Source: Actinomycetes bacterium (lineage in GTDB: Bacteria; Actinomycetota; Acidimicrobiia; Acidimicrobiales; Acidimicrobiaceae). Taken from it: 45,821 nt of DNA. The stretch spans positions 26,656-72,476 of the forward strand of contig JAJYZP010000002.1 in the NCBI GenBank assembly GCA_021799875.1. The letters are read 5' to 3'. The translations under genes and the position numbers were made by a program. The notes under the pieces are model-generated. The model made no database searches, was not told the DNA's origin, and saw nothing but the letters and a program-made list of their open reading frames with translations. Shown one piece after another: positions 8,798 to 17,418 of the stretch (the stretch's first letter is position 1; each line of letters starts with the position of its first letter).

Positions 8798-9807
8798 CTT
8801 TCGTCCCTCTCCCAGCTACCTCCTTCGGCAATAGGAGCACGGCCCTTCAAGGGCTCCCACCACCACCGATTATCGCGATACCAGCGTACAGTTTCGACGA
8901 TCCCGGCTTCGAAACCGATCGCCGGCTCCCAACCAAGCTCCCTTCGAATCTTTGAGGAATCGAGCAGATATCTGCGATCGTGAGACGGCCGATCTGGAAC
9001 GATCGTCTTGAGCGACGCCGGCTTGTCCAACACGGTCAAGACGATGTCGGCAATCTCGCCGATCGACTTCTCAACGCCCGTACCGACATGGTACGTCTCA
9101 CCGTTGACACCACGACGGATGACGAGGTCAATAGCTGCGCAGTGATCGAGTGCATGGATCCACTCTCGCCGATTCTCGGTCGACGCGTACAAGGGAAGCG
9201 GTAGATCATCGATGGCGTTCGTCGTAAAGAGTGGAACGACCTTCTCTGGGAACTGATATGACCCATAGTTATTCGCACAGTTCGTAATCGAGATCGGCAC
9301 ACCGTAGGTGTAGTGATAGGAGCGGATGACGTGATCGCTTCCCGCTTTCGAAGCGTTGTAGGGAGTTCGAGGCAGATACGGAGAGTCCTCGGTAAACGCG
9401 TCAGAACTATCCAGCGCAAGGTCTCCATAGACCTCGCAGGTGGACACGTGATGAAACCGATCGACACCCACTCTTCGAACGGCCTCCATGAGGCCTTGCG
9501 TCCCCATGACATTGGTACGAAAGAATCGACCAGGATCAACGATTGCCAAAGAGTTGTGCGACTCGGCTGCAAAATTGACGACGACCTCGATCGAGTGCTC
9601 GTGCATCGTTCGTGCAACGAGCTCGGTATCGCCGATGTCCCCATGGACAAAGGTGAAACTACCCTCTAAGTCCTGAAGGGATGCACGGCAACCGGCATAG
9701 GTCAACGCGTCCAAAACGACGAGATCATCACCTTGGTATCGGTCGAGCCAGTACCGAACGAAGTTAGAACCAATGAAGCCGGCACCGCCGGTTACAAGCA
9801 CTTTCAT
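8794..9807 (-). CDS. rmlB: dTDP-glucose 4,6-dehydratase
   Basis: RmlB dehydrates dTDP-D-glucose to dTDP-4-keto-6-deoxyglucose with bound NAD. The 337-residue protein begins VLVTGGAGFIGSNFVRYW, continues with VVNFAAESHNSLAI, HHVSTCEVYGDL, the catalytic YNASKAGSDH, NCANNYGSYQFPEK and EWIHALDHCAA, all diagnostic. The ATG has AGGGG about 6 bases upstream. It follows rmlA after a 92-base gap and overlaps rmlD. Confidence 0.97.
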   Translation of the reverse strand: MKVLVTGGAGFIGSNFVRYWLDRYQGDDLVVLDALTYAGCRASLQDLEGSFTFVHGDIGDTELVARTMHEHSIEVVVNFAAESHNSLAIVDPGRFFRTNVMGTQGLMEAVRRVGVDRFHHVSTCEVYGDLALDSSDAFTEDSPYLPRTPYNASKAGSDHVIRSYHYTYGVPISITNCANNYGSYQFPEKVVPLFTTNAIDDLPLPLYASTENRREWIHALDHCAAIDLVIRRGVNGETYHVGTGVEKSIGEIADIVLTVLDKPASLKTIVPDRPSHDRRYLLDSSKIRRELGWEPAIGFEAGIVETVRWYRDNRWWWEPLKGRAPIAEGGSWERDER

Positions 9808-9899
9808 GACAACCCCTGTCCTCGATGAAGCGACCTTTTCACCGTGGGAGCATAGGAGCTATGGCTCGGCTCCGAACCTTCGATACTCCAACGTCGTAG

Positions 9900-10976
9900 T
9901 TAGCTGCGATGAATCTCTACGACCGAATTGTCGCCAATCACCAGACGGGAGGCCGATGGGCGCACCTTACGCCGTGTCACACGCACGCCTTTCCCAAGTA
10001 TCGAGCCTTCGAGACGTACGATGTCATGGACGTGAGAGTCGGCGAGGACGATCGAGTACTCGATCTCGCTTTGAAGAATCTCACAGCCTGGTCCTACCGA
10101 GGTATAGGGTCCAATGAAACTATCGACAACTCTCGTACCAGCACCGATGATTGCAGGTCCCCGGACGAGCGAATTCACGATCGCCGCCCCTTCGTCGATG
10201 GAGACTCGACCTTCGACTCTCGAAGCGCTATCAACGGTTCCTTTCAAGCTAGGTTCCACACCATCGAGCGCAAGTCGATTGCCATCGAGGAGTGCCTCGG
10301 GCTCCCCGAGATCCTTCCAGTAGCCCTCGACGATCGCCGACCGAACGTTGGCCCCTCGATCTAGTAGCCAATCGAGAGCATCGGTGATCTCTAGCTCACC
10401 CCTCGATGAAGGGTCTATGGCATTAACCGCTGCATGGATCGACTTGTCGAAGAGATATACCCCGACGAGAGCGAGGTCGGAAGGGGGACTTTTGGGCTTT
10501 TCAATGAGCTTTGTTACCCGACCACTCTCGTCCAACACCGCCACGCCAAATCGCTGCGGATCGGAGACTTTGGCGAGGAGAATCTGCGCAGCTACCGACG
10601 CATCTCTCTCGCGAAAGCTCTGAATAAACTGCTCAACACCGTTGAGAATGAAATTGTCTCCGAGGTACATGACAAAGTCATCATCGCCCAAGTACTCGGC
10701 AGCTATTCTGACGCAGTGTGCAAGACCTAGTGGAGCACTTTGATGGAGGTAGGTCAGCTTTAGTCCAAAAGCACTTCCATCTCCGAGTGCAGCGATCACT
10801 TCTGGAGCTGTATCTCCAACGACAACCGCAACCTCCACGACACCTGCACGAGCAAGCGATTCGAGACCATAGAACAGGATCGGCTTGTTAGCAATAGGTA
10901 CCAACTGCTTCGCCGAAGTATACGTTATCGGACGGAGCCGACTCCCGGTTCCACCAGAGAGGACTAGACCTTTCAC
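9900..10976 (-). CDS. rmlA: Glucose-1-phosphate thymidylyltransferase, long form
   Basis: RmlA forms dTDP-glucose from glucose-1-phosphate and dTTP, the first step to dTDP-rhamnose. The 358-residue protein opens with LVLSGGTGSRLRPITYTSAKQ and has FVMYLGDNFILNGV and RVTKLIEKPKSPPSDLALVG. It is longer than the roughly 290-residue enteric enzyme because it has a C-terminal hexapeptide-repeat region (GAAIVNSLVRGPAIIGAGTR), which marks the long form found in actinobacteria and archaea. The GTG start at 10976 has AAGAAGG 5 bases upstream. It is the first gene of the sugar cluster; the upstream region holds the triplet repeat. Confidence 0.94.
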   Translation of the reverse strand: MKGLVLSGGTGSRLRPITYTSAKQLVPIANKPILFYGLESLARAGVVEVAVVVGDTAPEVIAALGDGSAFGLKLTYLHQSAPLGLAHCVRIAAEYLGDDDFVMYLGDNFILNGVEQFIQSFRERDASVAAQILLAKVSDPQRFGVAVLDESGRVTKLIEKPKSPPSDLALVGVYLFDKSIHAAVNAIDPSSRGELEITDALDWLLDRGANVRSAIVEGYWKDLGEPEALLDGNRLALDGVEPSLKGTVDSASRVEGRVSIDEGAAIVNSLVRGPAIIGAGTRVVDSFIGPYTSVGPGCEILQSEIEYSIVLADSHVHDIVRLEGSILGKGVRVTRRKVRPSASRLVIGDNSVVEIHRS

Positions 10977-11383
<407 letters not shown>

Positions 11384-12175
11384 TCAGTCGCTCGTCTCGG
11401 GACGGAGATGAACGATGTCAGCGGCGTTCACCGGTACCGCCTCTCCATCAATATTGACGATGAGCTCTCCACGTTCATTGACGTCTTGTGCAAGACCGCG
11501 TCGAAGCTCGCTCAGGTAGTGAACCTCGACCCGACGGCCGAGCGTTGAGCACGACTCACGGTACTCTTGCAGCGCTGACCTACGTCCTTCCTCTGTGGCA
11601 CAGCGGCAATACCAGGCCCAGAGATCTCCGAGATAGTTCCTGATCAATGGATCAATATCTCCAACCGACCTTCCCAAACACGTCGCAATCGAGGTAGCAG
11701 GACGACCGAGTTGCTCGAGATCGTCAGCACTCCACTGAACGTTCAGACCCGCGCCAACAATGACGACCCGACGTCCATACGAATCCAGTTGGGTCTGAGC
11801 GAGGACGCCACTCAACTTCTTACCGTCCAACTCAAGGTCGTTGGGCCACTTGATATCGACCCCTAGTTCGTAGGTCTGCCTAACTGCGGAGCGCAGGGAT
11901 AGTCCGGCGATCATGGTGATTAGGAAAAGATCGGCCGGTTCGAGCTCAGGTCGCAGGAGCACCGAGATCAGCATCGAGGAGCCCGATGGCGCGCTCCACA
12001 CACGATCTCGACGACCCCGGCCATCGGTCTGAAGGTCGGCTGCTACGGCGAAAGGCTCCTGAACGCCGAGAGACAATTGGTCTATGATGTAGCGATTAGT
12101 CGAATCAACAACCCCAAGGAGTTGGATTCGCCAAGGATTTGGTGGAAGTGGACCATGTTCGGTGTTGATAGTCAC
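11384..12175 (-). CDS. birA: Biotin--[biotin carboxyl carrier protein] ligase, catalytic form without HTH domain
   Basis: BirA activates biotin as biotinyl-AMP and transfers it to the lysine of biotin carboxyl carrier domains. The 263-residue protein contains VVDSTNRYI, the biotin/ATP loop GRGRRDRVWSAP, IKWPNDLELDGKKLSGVL and the C-terminal domain with GLAQDVNERGELIV. It lacks the N-terminal winged helix of the E. coli repressor form, so it is probably not a regulator. The open frame extends to 12304, into the divergent carboxylase gene, so I placed the start at the GTG at 12175. That GTG has no Shine-Dalgarno but has TAGGTT seven bases upstream. The start codons of birA and the carboxylase are only 34 bases apart. 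Confidence 0.92.
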   Translation of the reverse strand: MTINTEHGPLPPNPWRIQLLGVVDSTNRYIIDQLSLGVQEPFAVAADLQTDGRGRRDRVWSAPSGSSMLISVLLRPELEPADLFLITMIAGLSLRSAVRQTYELGVDIKWPNDLELDGKKLSGVLAQTQLDSYGRRVVIVGAGLNVQWSADDLEQLGRPATSIATCLGRSVGDIDPLIRNYLGDLWAWYCRCATEEGRRSALQEYRESCSTLGRRVEVHYLSELRRGLAQDVNERGELIVNIDGEAVPVNAADIVHLRPETSD

Positions 12176-12182
12176 AGCATTG

Positions 12183-12188
12183 AACCTA
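12183..12188 (-). promoter_or_regulatory. Candidate -10 element TAGGTT of a leaderless birA transcript
   Basis: TAGGTT on the minus strand ends 7 bases before the birA GTG, the spacing expected if transcription starts at the start codon itself. It belongs to the recurring TAGNNT series in this window. No -35 box is evident. Confidence 0.5.
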
Positions 12189-12209
12189 GGTCGCTCGTGA
12201 GAAAGGCCG

Positions 12210-13997
12210 ATGGTGTTTAAGAAGATTCTCGTTGCGAACCGAGGAGAGATCGCTGTTCGAGTTATGAGAACAGCGAGAGAGATGGGCATCCAAACCGTAG
12301 CCATCTACTCTGACCTCGACCGCAATGCCCAACATGTTCGTCTCGCTGACGAGGCTTTCGCTCTCGGCGGCCAGACCGCAGCAGAGAGCTACCTCAACAC
12401 CGACATGGTCCTTGAGATCCTTAGAAGAAGTGAAGCGGACGCTCTGCATCCCGGTTACGGCTTCTTCTCTGAAAATACGGAGTTTGCCCGAGCGATCACC
12501 GCCACAGGTGTCACCTTCATTGGGCCGCCACCTGAGGCTATTGAAGTTATGGGCGACAAAATTAGCTCAAGAATTGCCGCTGCAGAGGCAGGAGTCCAAG
12601 GCGTTCCTGGGACAAACACTGTTCTTCAAGGTGCAGATGAGATCATCGCATTCGGCGAAGAGTTCGGCTGGCCCGTTGCGATTAAAGCGGCCTACGGCGG
12701 TGGAGGGCGTGGCATGCGCGTAGTCCACGGCCCCGCCGATGCAGCGGAGGCCTTAGAATCGGCCCAACGCGAAGCGGAGAAGGCCTTCGGCCGATCCGAA
12801 TGCTACGTTGAGCGATACCTGACCTGGCCTCGTCACATCGAAATGCAGATCATCGGAGACTCACACGACACGATGCTCTGGCTCGGAGAGCGTGACTGTT
12901 CTAGTCAGAGGCGTCATCAGAAGCTCATCGAAGAGTCTCCTGCCGTCCACTTCCCAAATGAAGTCCGGGTTAGGATGGGTGAAGCAGCCGTCCAAGTCGC
13001 CCGACGCTGTGGTTACGTCAACGCCGGTACGGTCGAGTTCCTCTACCAGGACGGTGAATTTTACTTCCTTGAGATGAACACTCGTCTCCAAGTCGAACAC
13101 CCTGTCACCGAGCTCGTCACCGGTCTCGATCTTGTCGAGCTGCAGATCAGAGTTGCCAACGGAGAGCCACTACCTCTACAACAAGAGGAGATAGCGCACC
13201 GTGGAGCCGCGATTGAGGTTCGAATCAATGCAGAAGACCCATCACATGGCCGATTTCTTCCCTCCCCGGGAGTAATCACGCAGTTCACACGCCCCGACGG
13301 TCCAGGAGTACGGACCGATGCTGGCTACGAAGCCGGCGATGTCATATCGCAGTACTATGACAACCTCATCGCCAAAGTTGTGGTCTGGGCCGAAACCCGT
13401 GAGAAAGCCATCGACAGGATGGTCCGTGCACTGCGCGAAACGACCGTTGAAGGCGTTCAGACGACGATACCGGCAGATCTCCACATTCTTTCCCATCCAG
13501 ACTTTCGCTCTGGCTCTCACTCAACCAAGTGGGTTGAGGAGCGCTCCGGTCTCGAGTCTCTAGCCCCATCACCGACCCCTCTGATGACCGAGACGGTCGA
13601 CGAAGTTGCGGTACCGACGACCATTGCGGCAGAGGTCGACGGTCGTCTTGTCGAGGTCAAACTGTACCTACCCCAGCAGATGCCGGGCGCTCTTTCGGGT
13701 GTTGGGCCACTTCAACAGGGTCCCACGGCCGCCCGAAGACGCAGCTCAACGAAGACCAACTCACGAAGCGGAGGTGCTTCAGGAAGCGATAAGGTCACAG
13801 TCCCGATGCAGGGGACCGTCGTCAAGGTGCTCGTCGAGGTCGGTCAGAGCATCGAGGTCGGTCAGAGTGTGTTGATCTTAGAGGCCATGAAAATGGAGAA
13901 CTCTATCTTGGCCGAGCGTTCAGGAACCATCAAGGAGTTACGCGTTGAAGCCGGTGATTCCGTTGGCACCGGGGACGTAGTTGCCATCATTGAGTAG
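12210..13997 (+). CDS. Acetyl-/propionyl-CoA carboxylase alpha subunit (biotin carboxylase fused to BCCP)
   Basis: The 595-residue protein carboxylates its own biotin with ATP and bicarbonate, for transfer by a separate carboxyltransferase to acetyl-, propionyl- or other acyl-CoA. The N-terminal domain begins KKILVANRGEIAVRVMRTA; the ATP-grasp domain shows KAAYGGGGRGMRVV, the Lys-rich loop follows, and the active-site EMNTRLQVEHPVTE is intact. After a linker of about 60 residues rich in Ser, Arg and Thr comes the biotinyl domain with EAMKMENS, biotin lysine about 561. The ATG at 12210 may be replaced by the next codon, GTG at 12213, which is better spaced from GAAAGG (12201-12206). The carboxyltransferase beta subunit is not in this window. 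The ligase gene is directly divergent. Confidence 0.93.
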   Translation: MVFKKILVANRGEIAVRVMRTAREMGIQTVAIYSDLDRNAQHVRLADEAFALGGQTAAESYLNTDMVLEILRRSEADALHPGYGFFSENTEFARAITATGVTFIGPPPEAIEVMGDKISSRIAAAEAGVQGVPGTNTVLQGADEIIAFGEEFGWPVAIKAAYGGGGRGMRVVHGPADAAEALESAQREAEKAFGRSECYVERYLTWPRHIEMQIIGDSHDTMLWLGERDCSSQRRHQKLIEESPAVHFPNEVRVRMGEAAVQVARRCGYVNAGTVEFLYQDGEFYFLEMNTRLQVEHPVTELVTGLDLVELQIRVANGEPLPLQQEEIAHRGAAIEVRINAEDPSHGRFLPSPGVITQFTRPDGPGVRTDAGYEAGDVISQYYDNLIAKVVVWAETREKAIDRMVRALRETTVEGVQTTIPADLHILSHPDFRSGSHSTKWVEERSGLESLAPSPTPLMTETVDEVAVPTTIAAEVDGRLVEVKLYLPQQMPGALSGVGPLQQGPTAARRRSSTKTNSRSGGASGSDKVTVPMQGTVVKVLVEVGQSIEVGQSVLILEAMKMENSILAERSGTIKELRVEAGDSVGTGDVVAIIE

Positions 13998-14315
13998 TTG
14001 TGTAGGAGAACCCCCTGCCTGCTTCGGCATTCTGACCGACGATTAATGCGACGATAGGTCCGGAGCATGGTTCGGTCGATCTTGGTTGAGATGACTGAGC
14101 GACGTCACGAATGTAGGCCTACGATTCTCACCAATGAGCGCCATAGTCCCTCGCGCGAGGATCTCACAAACTCCCCGCCCACAGATGTGCCGGGCTCGCT
14201 CTTTTCGTCCCTCTCACAACAGCGTCATCGGCTCACTCATGAGGCATCTGAGAGCGCACCGCGACACTGCACTGCACTGCCGTCGAAAGGAGATCTCAGC
14301 ATGAGCAGCAGCCCG
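13998..14315. other. Intergenic region, no gene seen
   Basis: About 320 bases between the carboxylase stop and the convergent flavoprotein stop. An 89-codon plus-strand frame from 14067 has a composition unlike a folded protein and overlaps the end of the flavoprotein gene, so I do not call it. A short ACTGC triple repeat is present near 14267-14281. No clear terminator hairpin was found. Confidence 0.45.
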
Positions 14316-15674
14316 CTAGTCAGCAGCGTCGGCTAGAGCTTCGGCTAGCGAAGGATGCACGAAAAGCGACTCGACGATATCGCTCACTTTGAGATTTGCG
14401 GTGACCGAAAGAGCAATGACGGAGATAAGTTCGGCCGCCCTTTCACCCACAATGGAGCCGCCGAGCACCACACCGGTTGCGGGATCCGAAACGATCTTCA
14501 CAAATCCACGAGGGTCACCATTGATGAGTGCTCGAGAGTTGGCCGCAAAGGGGACCTTCGTGACACGAATCTTGCGACCAAGAGCGAACGCCTCGGCCTC
14601 CGCTAGACCGACGTCTGCGATCTCCGGCTCTGTGAAGATAGCGCTCGCCGCCTTGTCATAGTCTAGATGACGATGCTCTAGCGAATCAAGACCCATGACG
14701 TGTTCAGCTACCTTACGACCTTGAATCGATGCGACCGAAGCTAGAGGAAGTCTGCCAGATAGGTCGCCTGCGGCATAGATCGTAGGGACATTCGATGCGC
14801 AGTGGCGATCGACGAGAACATAACCAGATTGATCGACATCGACCCCAGCAGCATCAAGTCCGAGCTCCTCTGAGTTCGGTACCGAGCCAATCGCTAAGAG
14901 ACAGTGACTACCGCGCACCACCCTACCGTCATCGCAGTTGACAGTGATTCCACTCCCATCCCGTTCAATCCCAATCGCTCGGGCACCCTTCAGGAGCGTG
15001 ACGCCTGAATCCAAGAAGTCCGCCTCCAGCGCAGCTGCGACCTCTGGATCTTTTTGGGGCAGAACTTGCTGACGCGAGACAATCAACGAGACCTTCGACC
15101 CAAATGAGCGGAACATATGAACGAACTCGACCCCTGTGACGCCTGAGCCAATAACAACGAGATGCTCTGGGATAGTGTGAGGAGGATATGCCTGCCTCGT
15201 CGTTAGGATTCTCTCACCGTCGACCTTAGCCCAACTCGGAATCCTTGGGCGAGATCCGGTAGCTAGCAGCACCGCATCGGCGGGGACCTCGACCACAGGC
15301 CCATCAATTTGATCTACTTCAACGAGGTTCGGAGATCGAAGTCGGCCCGAACCTCGTAAGACGCGCACGCCTTGCGACTCCAAGAGCCTGGCGTTGCCGA
15401 CCGCCAGTCGATTTGTGATCGACGAAACTCGATGTCTGAGCTCTTCGAGATCGGGCTTGAGGCCACTCTCGACGAAACCCATGCGAGATGACCGGGCACC
15501 GAGCGTTATCAACGCACCACTCGCAATCATGGCCTTCGAAGGTATGCAGTCCCAAAGGTTGGCTGCCCCACCAACGATATCTCGTTCAACAACAGTCACA
15601 TGAGCGCCTAATCTCGCTGCATGCGACGCTGCTTGAATGCCAGCGGGACCACCACCAAGAATAACAAATCTCAC
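14316..15674 (-). CDS. Lpd-like FAD pyridine-nucleotide oxidoreductase lacking one redox cysteine
   Basis: This flavoprotein of about 452 residues has the FAD motif FVILGGGPAGIQAASHAARLG, the NAD(P) motif VVIGSGVTGVEF, and the ATG-type motif YAAGDLSGRLPLASVA. At the redox centre it reads GGAANLWDCIPSK, where dihydrolipoamide dehydrogenases have a CxxxxC pair; the first cysteine is replaced by alanine. The C-terminus keeps a His-Pro and Glu pattern (FVHPSLAEAL). It therefore resembles mycobacterial LpdA (Rv3303c)-type quinone reductases rather than a true E3; that comparison is from memory. A normal E3 is encoded at 30703-32094. The frame extends to a GTG at 15710, but I chose the GTG at 15674 directly before the FAD motif, with TATCCT six bases upstream. 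Confidence 0.88.
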   Translation of the reverse strand: MRFVILGGGPAGIQAASHAARLGAHVTVVERDIVGGAANLWDCIPSKAMIASGALITLGARSSRMGFVESGLKPDLEELRHRVSSITNRLAVGNARLLESQGVRVLRGSGRLRSPNLVEVDQIDGPVVEVPADAVLLATGSRPRIPSWAKVDGERILTTRQAYPPHTIPEHLVVIGSGVTGVEFVHMFRSFGSKVSLIVSRQQVLPQKDPEVAAALEADFLDSGVTLLKGARAIGIERDGSGITVNCDDGRVVRGSHCLLAIGSVPNSEELGLDAAGVDVDQSGYVLVDRHCASNVPTIYAAGDLSGRLPLASVASIQGRKVAEHVMGLDSLEHRHLDYDKAASAIFTEPEIADVGLAEAEAFALGRKIRVTKVPFAANSRALINGDPRGFVKIVSDPATGVVLGGSIVGERAAELISVIALSVTANLKVSDIVESLFVHPSLAEALADAAD

Positions 15675-15680
15675 GCTGTA

Positions 15681-15686
15681 AGGATA
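15681..15686 (-). promoter_or_regulatory. Candidate -10 element TATCCT of a leaderless flavoprotein transcript
   Basis: TATCCT on the minus strand ends 6 bases before the GTG at 15674. It fits the TANNNT consensus, though not the TAG form that dominates here. It supports the shorter start for the flavoprotein. Confidence 0.4.
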
Positions 15687-15712
15687 CCGACGTGGTACCG
15701 GGCTGTCCACCT

Positions 15713-15733
15713 GGCAGGAGAAGATCTCCTGCC
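15713..15733. terminator. Perfect 9-bp inverted repeat between mutase and flavoprotein genes
   Basis: GGCAGGAGA and TCTCCTGCC form a perfect 9-bp stem around a 3-base loop, just after the mutase stop (15749) and about 40-60 bases upstream of the proposed flavoprotein start. No T tract follows, so it could be a factor-dependent or hairpin-only terminator for the mutase, or an operator for the flavoprotein gene. Confidence 0.5.
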
Positions 15734-15748
15734 GCCCACGCTCACGAG

Positions 15749-17326
15749 CTACGGCTGGTAACTGCCGAAAACCTCCCTCAGAACGTCGGATACCTCACCA
15801 AGGGTAGCTCGTGCTCGCAAGGCATCCTTAATCGGATAGAGGACGTTACCACCGTCTTGCGCAACCCTTTTAACCTCATCGAGACATCTACCGACTGCAT
15901 CTGTAGAGCGTCCCGCACGCAGCTGCATGAGGCGCTGTGCCTGCTCTCGCTGCAGCCTCGGATCAACGGGAAAAACATCGATTCGATCCTCTTCTGGTTC
16001 AGAGAATCGATTCAGTCCTACAATAACTCGCTCACCACTGTCGACTGCTCGTGCATCCTCATACGCCGCTTGCTCGATCTCATCTTGAAAATAGCCACTC
16101 TCGATCGCGGCAACTGCGCCACCAAGCTCGTCAATTCTTTGAATGTAATCCCACGCTTGCGCCTCAATCTGGTTGGTCAGCGACTCAACGTAGTATGACC
16201 CTCCCAACGGGTCCGGCGTCGCAACCGCGCCAGACTCATACGCAAGCACTTGCTGGGTTCGCAGAGCAAGCGTTGCAGCGTGTTCCGTCGGAAGGCCGAG
16301 TGCCTCATCAAAGCCGTTCGTATGCAGACTCTGGGTGCCTCCAAGGACGGCCGCAAGCGCTTGGATGGTGACGCGCATCAAGTTGACCTCAGGCTGCTGA
16401 GCGGTCAATGTTGAACCACCGGTCTGGGTGTGGAATCGGAGCATCATCGACCGAGCGTCGGTTGCGTGAAAACGATCTCTCATGATGGTGGCCCACATTC
16501 GGCGGGCAGCTCGGAACTTTGCCACCTCTTCGAAGAGGTCGTTATGAGCGTTCCAGAAAAAAGAGAGCCGAGGAGCAAAACTCCGGAGCTCCAAATCGGC
16601 ATCGAGAGCTGCCTGCACATAGGCAATACCATTTGCGAGCGTGAAGGCAATCTCTTGGACAGCGGTGCTGCCTGCTTCTCGGATATGGTAGCCCGAAATA
16701 GAGATTGTGTTCCAAAGTGGCAGGTGAGCAGAGCAATAAGTAAATACGTCTGTGATCAATCGCATCGAGGGACGGGGCGGATAGATGTAAGTTCCACGAG
16801 CAACATACTCCTTCAAGATGTCATTCTGGACGGTTCCACCGAGCTTCTCTGAGGGAATACCCTGCTCCTCGGCGACGAGCTCGTAGAGTAGGAGCAGTAT
16901 TGGCGCCGTTGCATTGATGGTCATGGAGGTCGTCACGCGATCGAGTGGAAGGTCCTTCAAGAGGAGTCTCATATCCTCGATTGAATCGATTGCGACACCG
17001 ACTTTTCCTACTTCACCATCTGAGCGTGGATGATCGGAGTCGTAACCCATCTGGGTCGGCAGGTCAAAAGCACACGAAAGGCCGGTTTGTCCTTTCTCGA
17101 GGAGAAAGTGAAACCTCTCATTCGTAGACTCTGCGGTACCAAAGCCAGCGTACTGCCGCATCGTCCATGGCCTCGTGCGATACATCGTGGGATAGATGCC
17201 ACGCGTGAAAGGGAAGTGACCCGGATCCCCCAGGGCCGTCTCAGCGCTCCAAGCAGAGAGGTCTCTCCACGAGTACAGCTCGTTTCTTACCCCACTCGGA
17301 TCCTCAGACTTGCTCGCCTCGTTCAT
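15749..17326 (-). CDS. Methylmalonyl-CoA mutase large subunit, catalytic domain without B12-binding domain
   Basis: The 525-residue protein matches the TIM-barrel part of adenosylcobalamin acyl-CoA mutases: [74 protein letters not shown] and [20 protein letters not shown]. Counting against the Propionibacterium enzyme from memory, the residues contacting the free carboxylate (Tyr89 and Arg207) are kept as Tyr59 and Arg177, and the catalytic His as about 214. This favours methylmalonyl-CoA over isobutyryl-CoA, whose mutases have Phe and Gln there. The protein ends before the usual cobalamin domain, so a separate small subunit is required and is not in this window. The ATG has no Shine-Dalgarno but has TAGTGT six bases upstream. 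Confidence 0.9.
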   Translation of the reverse strand: MNEASKSEDPSGVRNELYSWRDLSAWSAETALGDPGHFPFTRGIYPTMYRTRPWTMRQYAGFGTAESTNERFHFLLEKGQTGLSCAFDLPTQMGYDSDHPRSDGEVGKVGVAIDSIEDMRLLLKDLPLDRVTTSMTINATAPILLLLYELVAEEQGIPSEKLGGTVQNDILKEYVARGTYIYPPRPSMRLITDVFTYCSAHLPLWNTISISGYHIREAGSTAVQEIAFTLANGIAYVQAALDADLELRSFAPRLSFFWNAHNDLFEEVAKFRAARRMWATIMRDRFHATDARSMMLRFHTQTGGSTLTAQQPEVNLMRVTIQALAAVLGGTQSLHTNGFDEALGLPTEHAATLALRTQQVLAYESGAVATPDPLGGSYYVESLTNQIEAQAWDYIQRIDELGGAVAAIESGYFQDEIEQAAYEDARAVDSGERVIVGLNRFSEPEEDRIDVFPVDPRLQREQAQRLMQLRAGRSTDAVGRCLDEVKRVAQDGGNVLYPIKDALRARATLGEVSDVLREVFGSYQP

Positions 17327-17332
17327 CTCACT

Positions 17333-17338
17333 ACACTA
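17333..17338 (-). promoter_or_regulatory. Candidate -10 element TAGTGT before the mutase gene
   Basis: TAGTGT on the minus strand ends 6 bases before the mutase ATG, with no ribosome site between. It is a member of the TAGNNT leaderless series. Confidence 0.5.
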
Positions 17339-17418
17339 CCAACTCCGCCAGGTCTTGGATGGTTTAACCTCCGTCCGTACTCAAAAGCCGACCACGACCA
17401 TAGCGATACCAACCCTAC

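Noticed and set aside
14067-14336. 89-codon plus-strand frame in the carboxylase-flavoprotein gap
   Set aside because: Composition is unlike a folded protein, it overlaps the flavoprotein stop, and it has no ribosome site.
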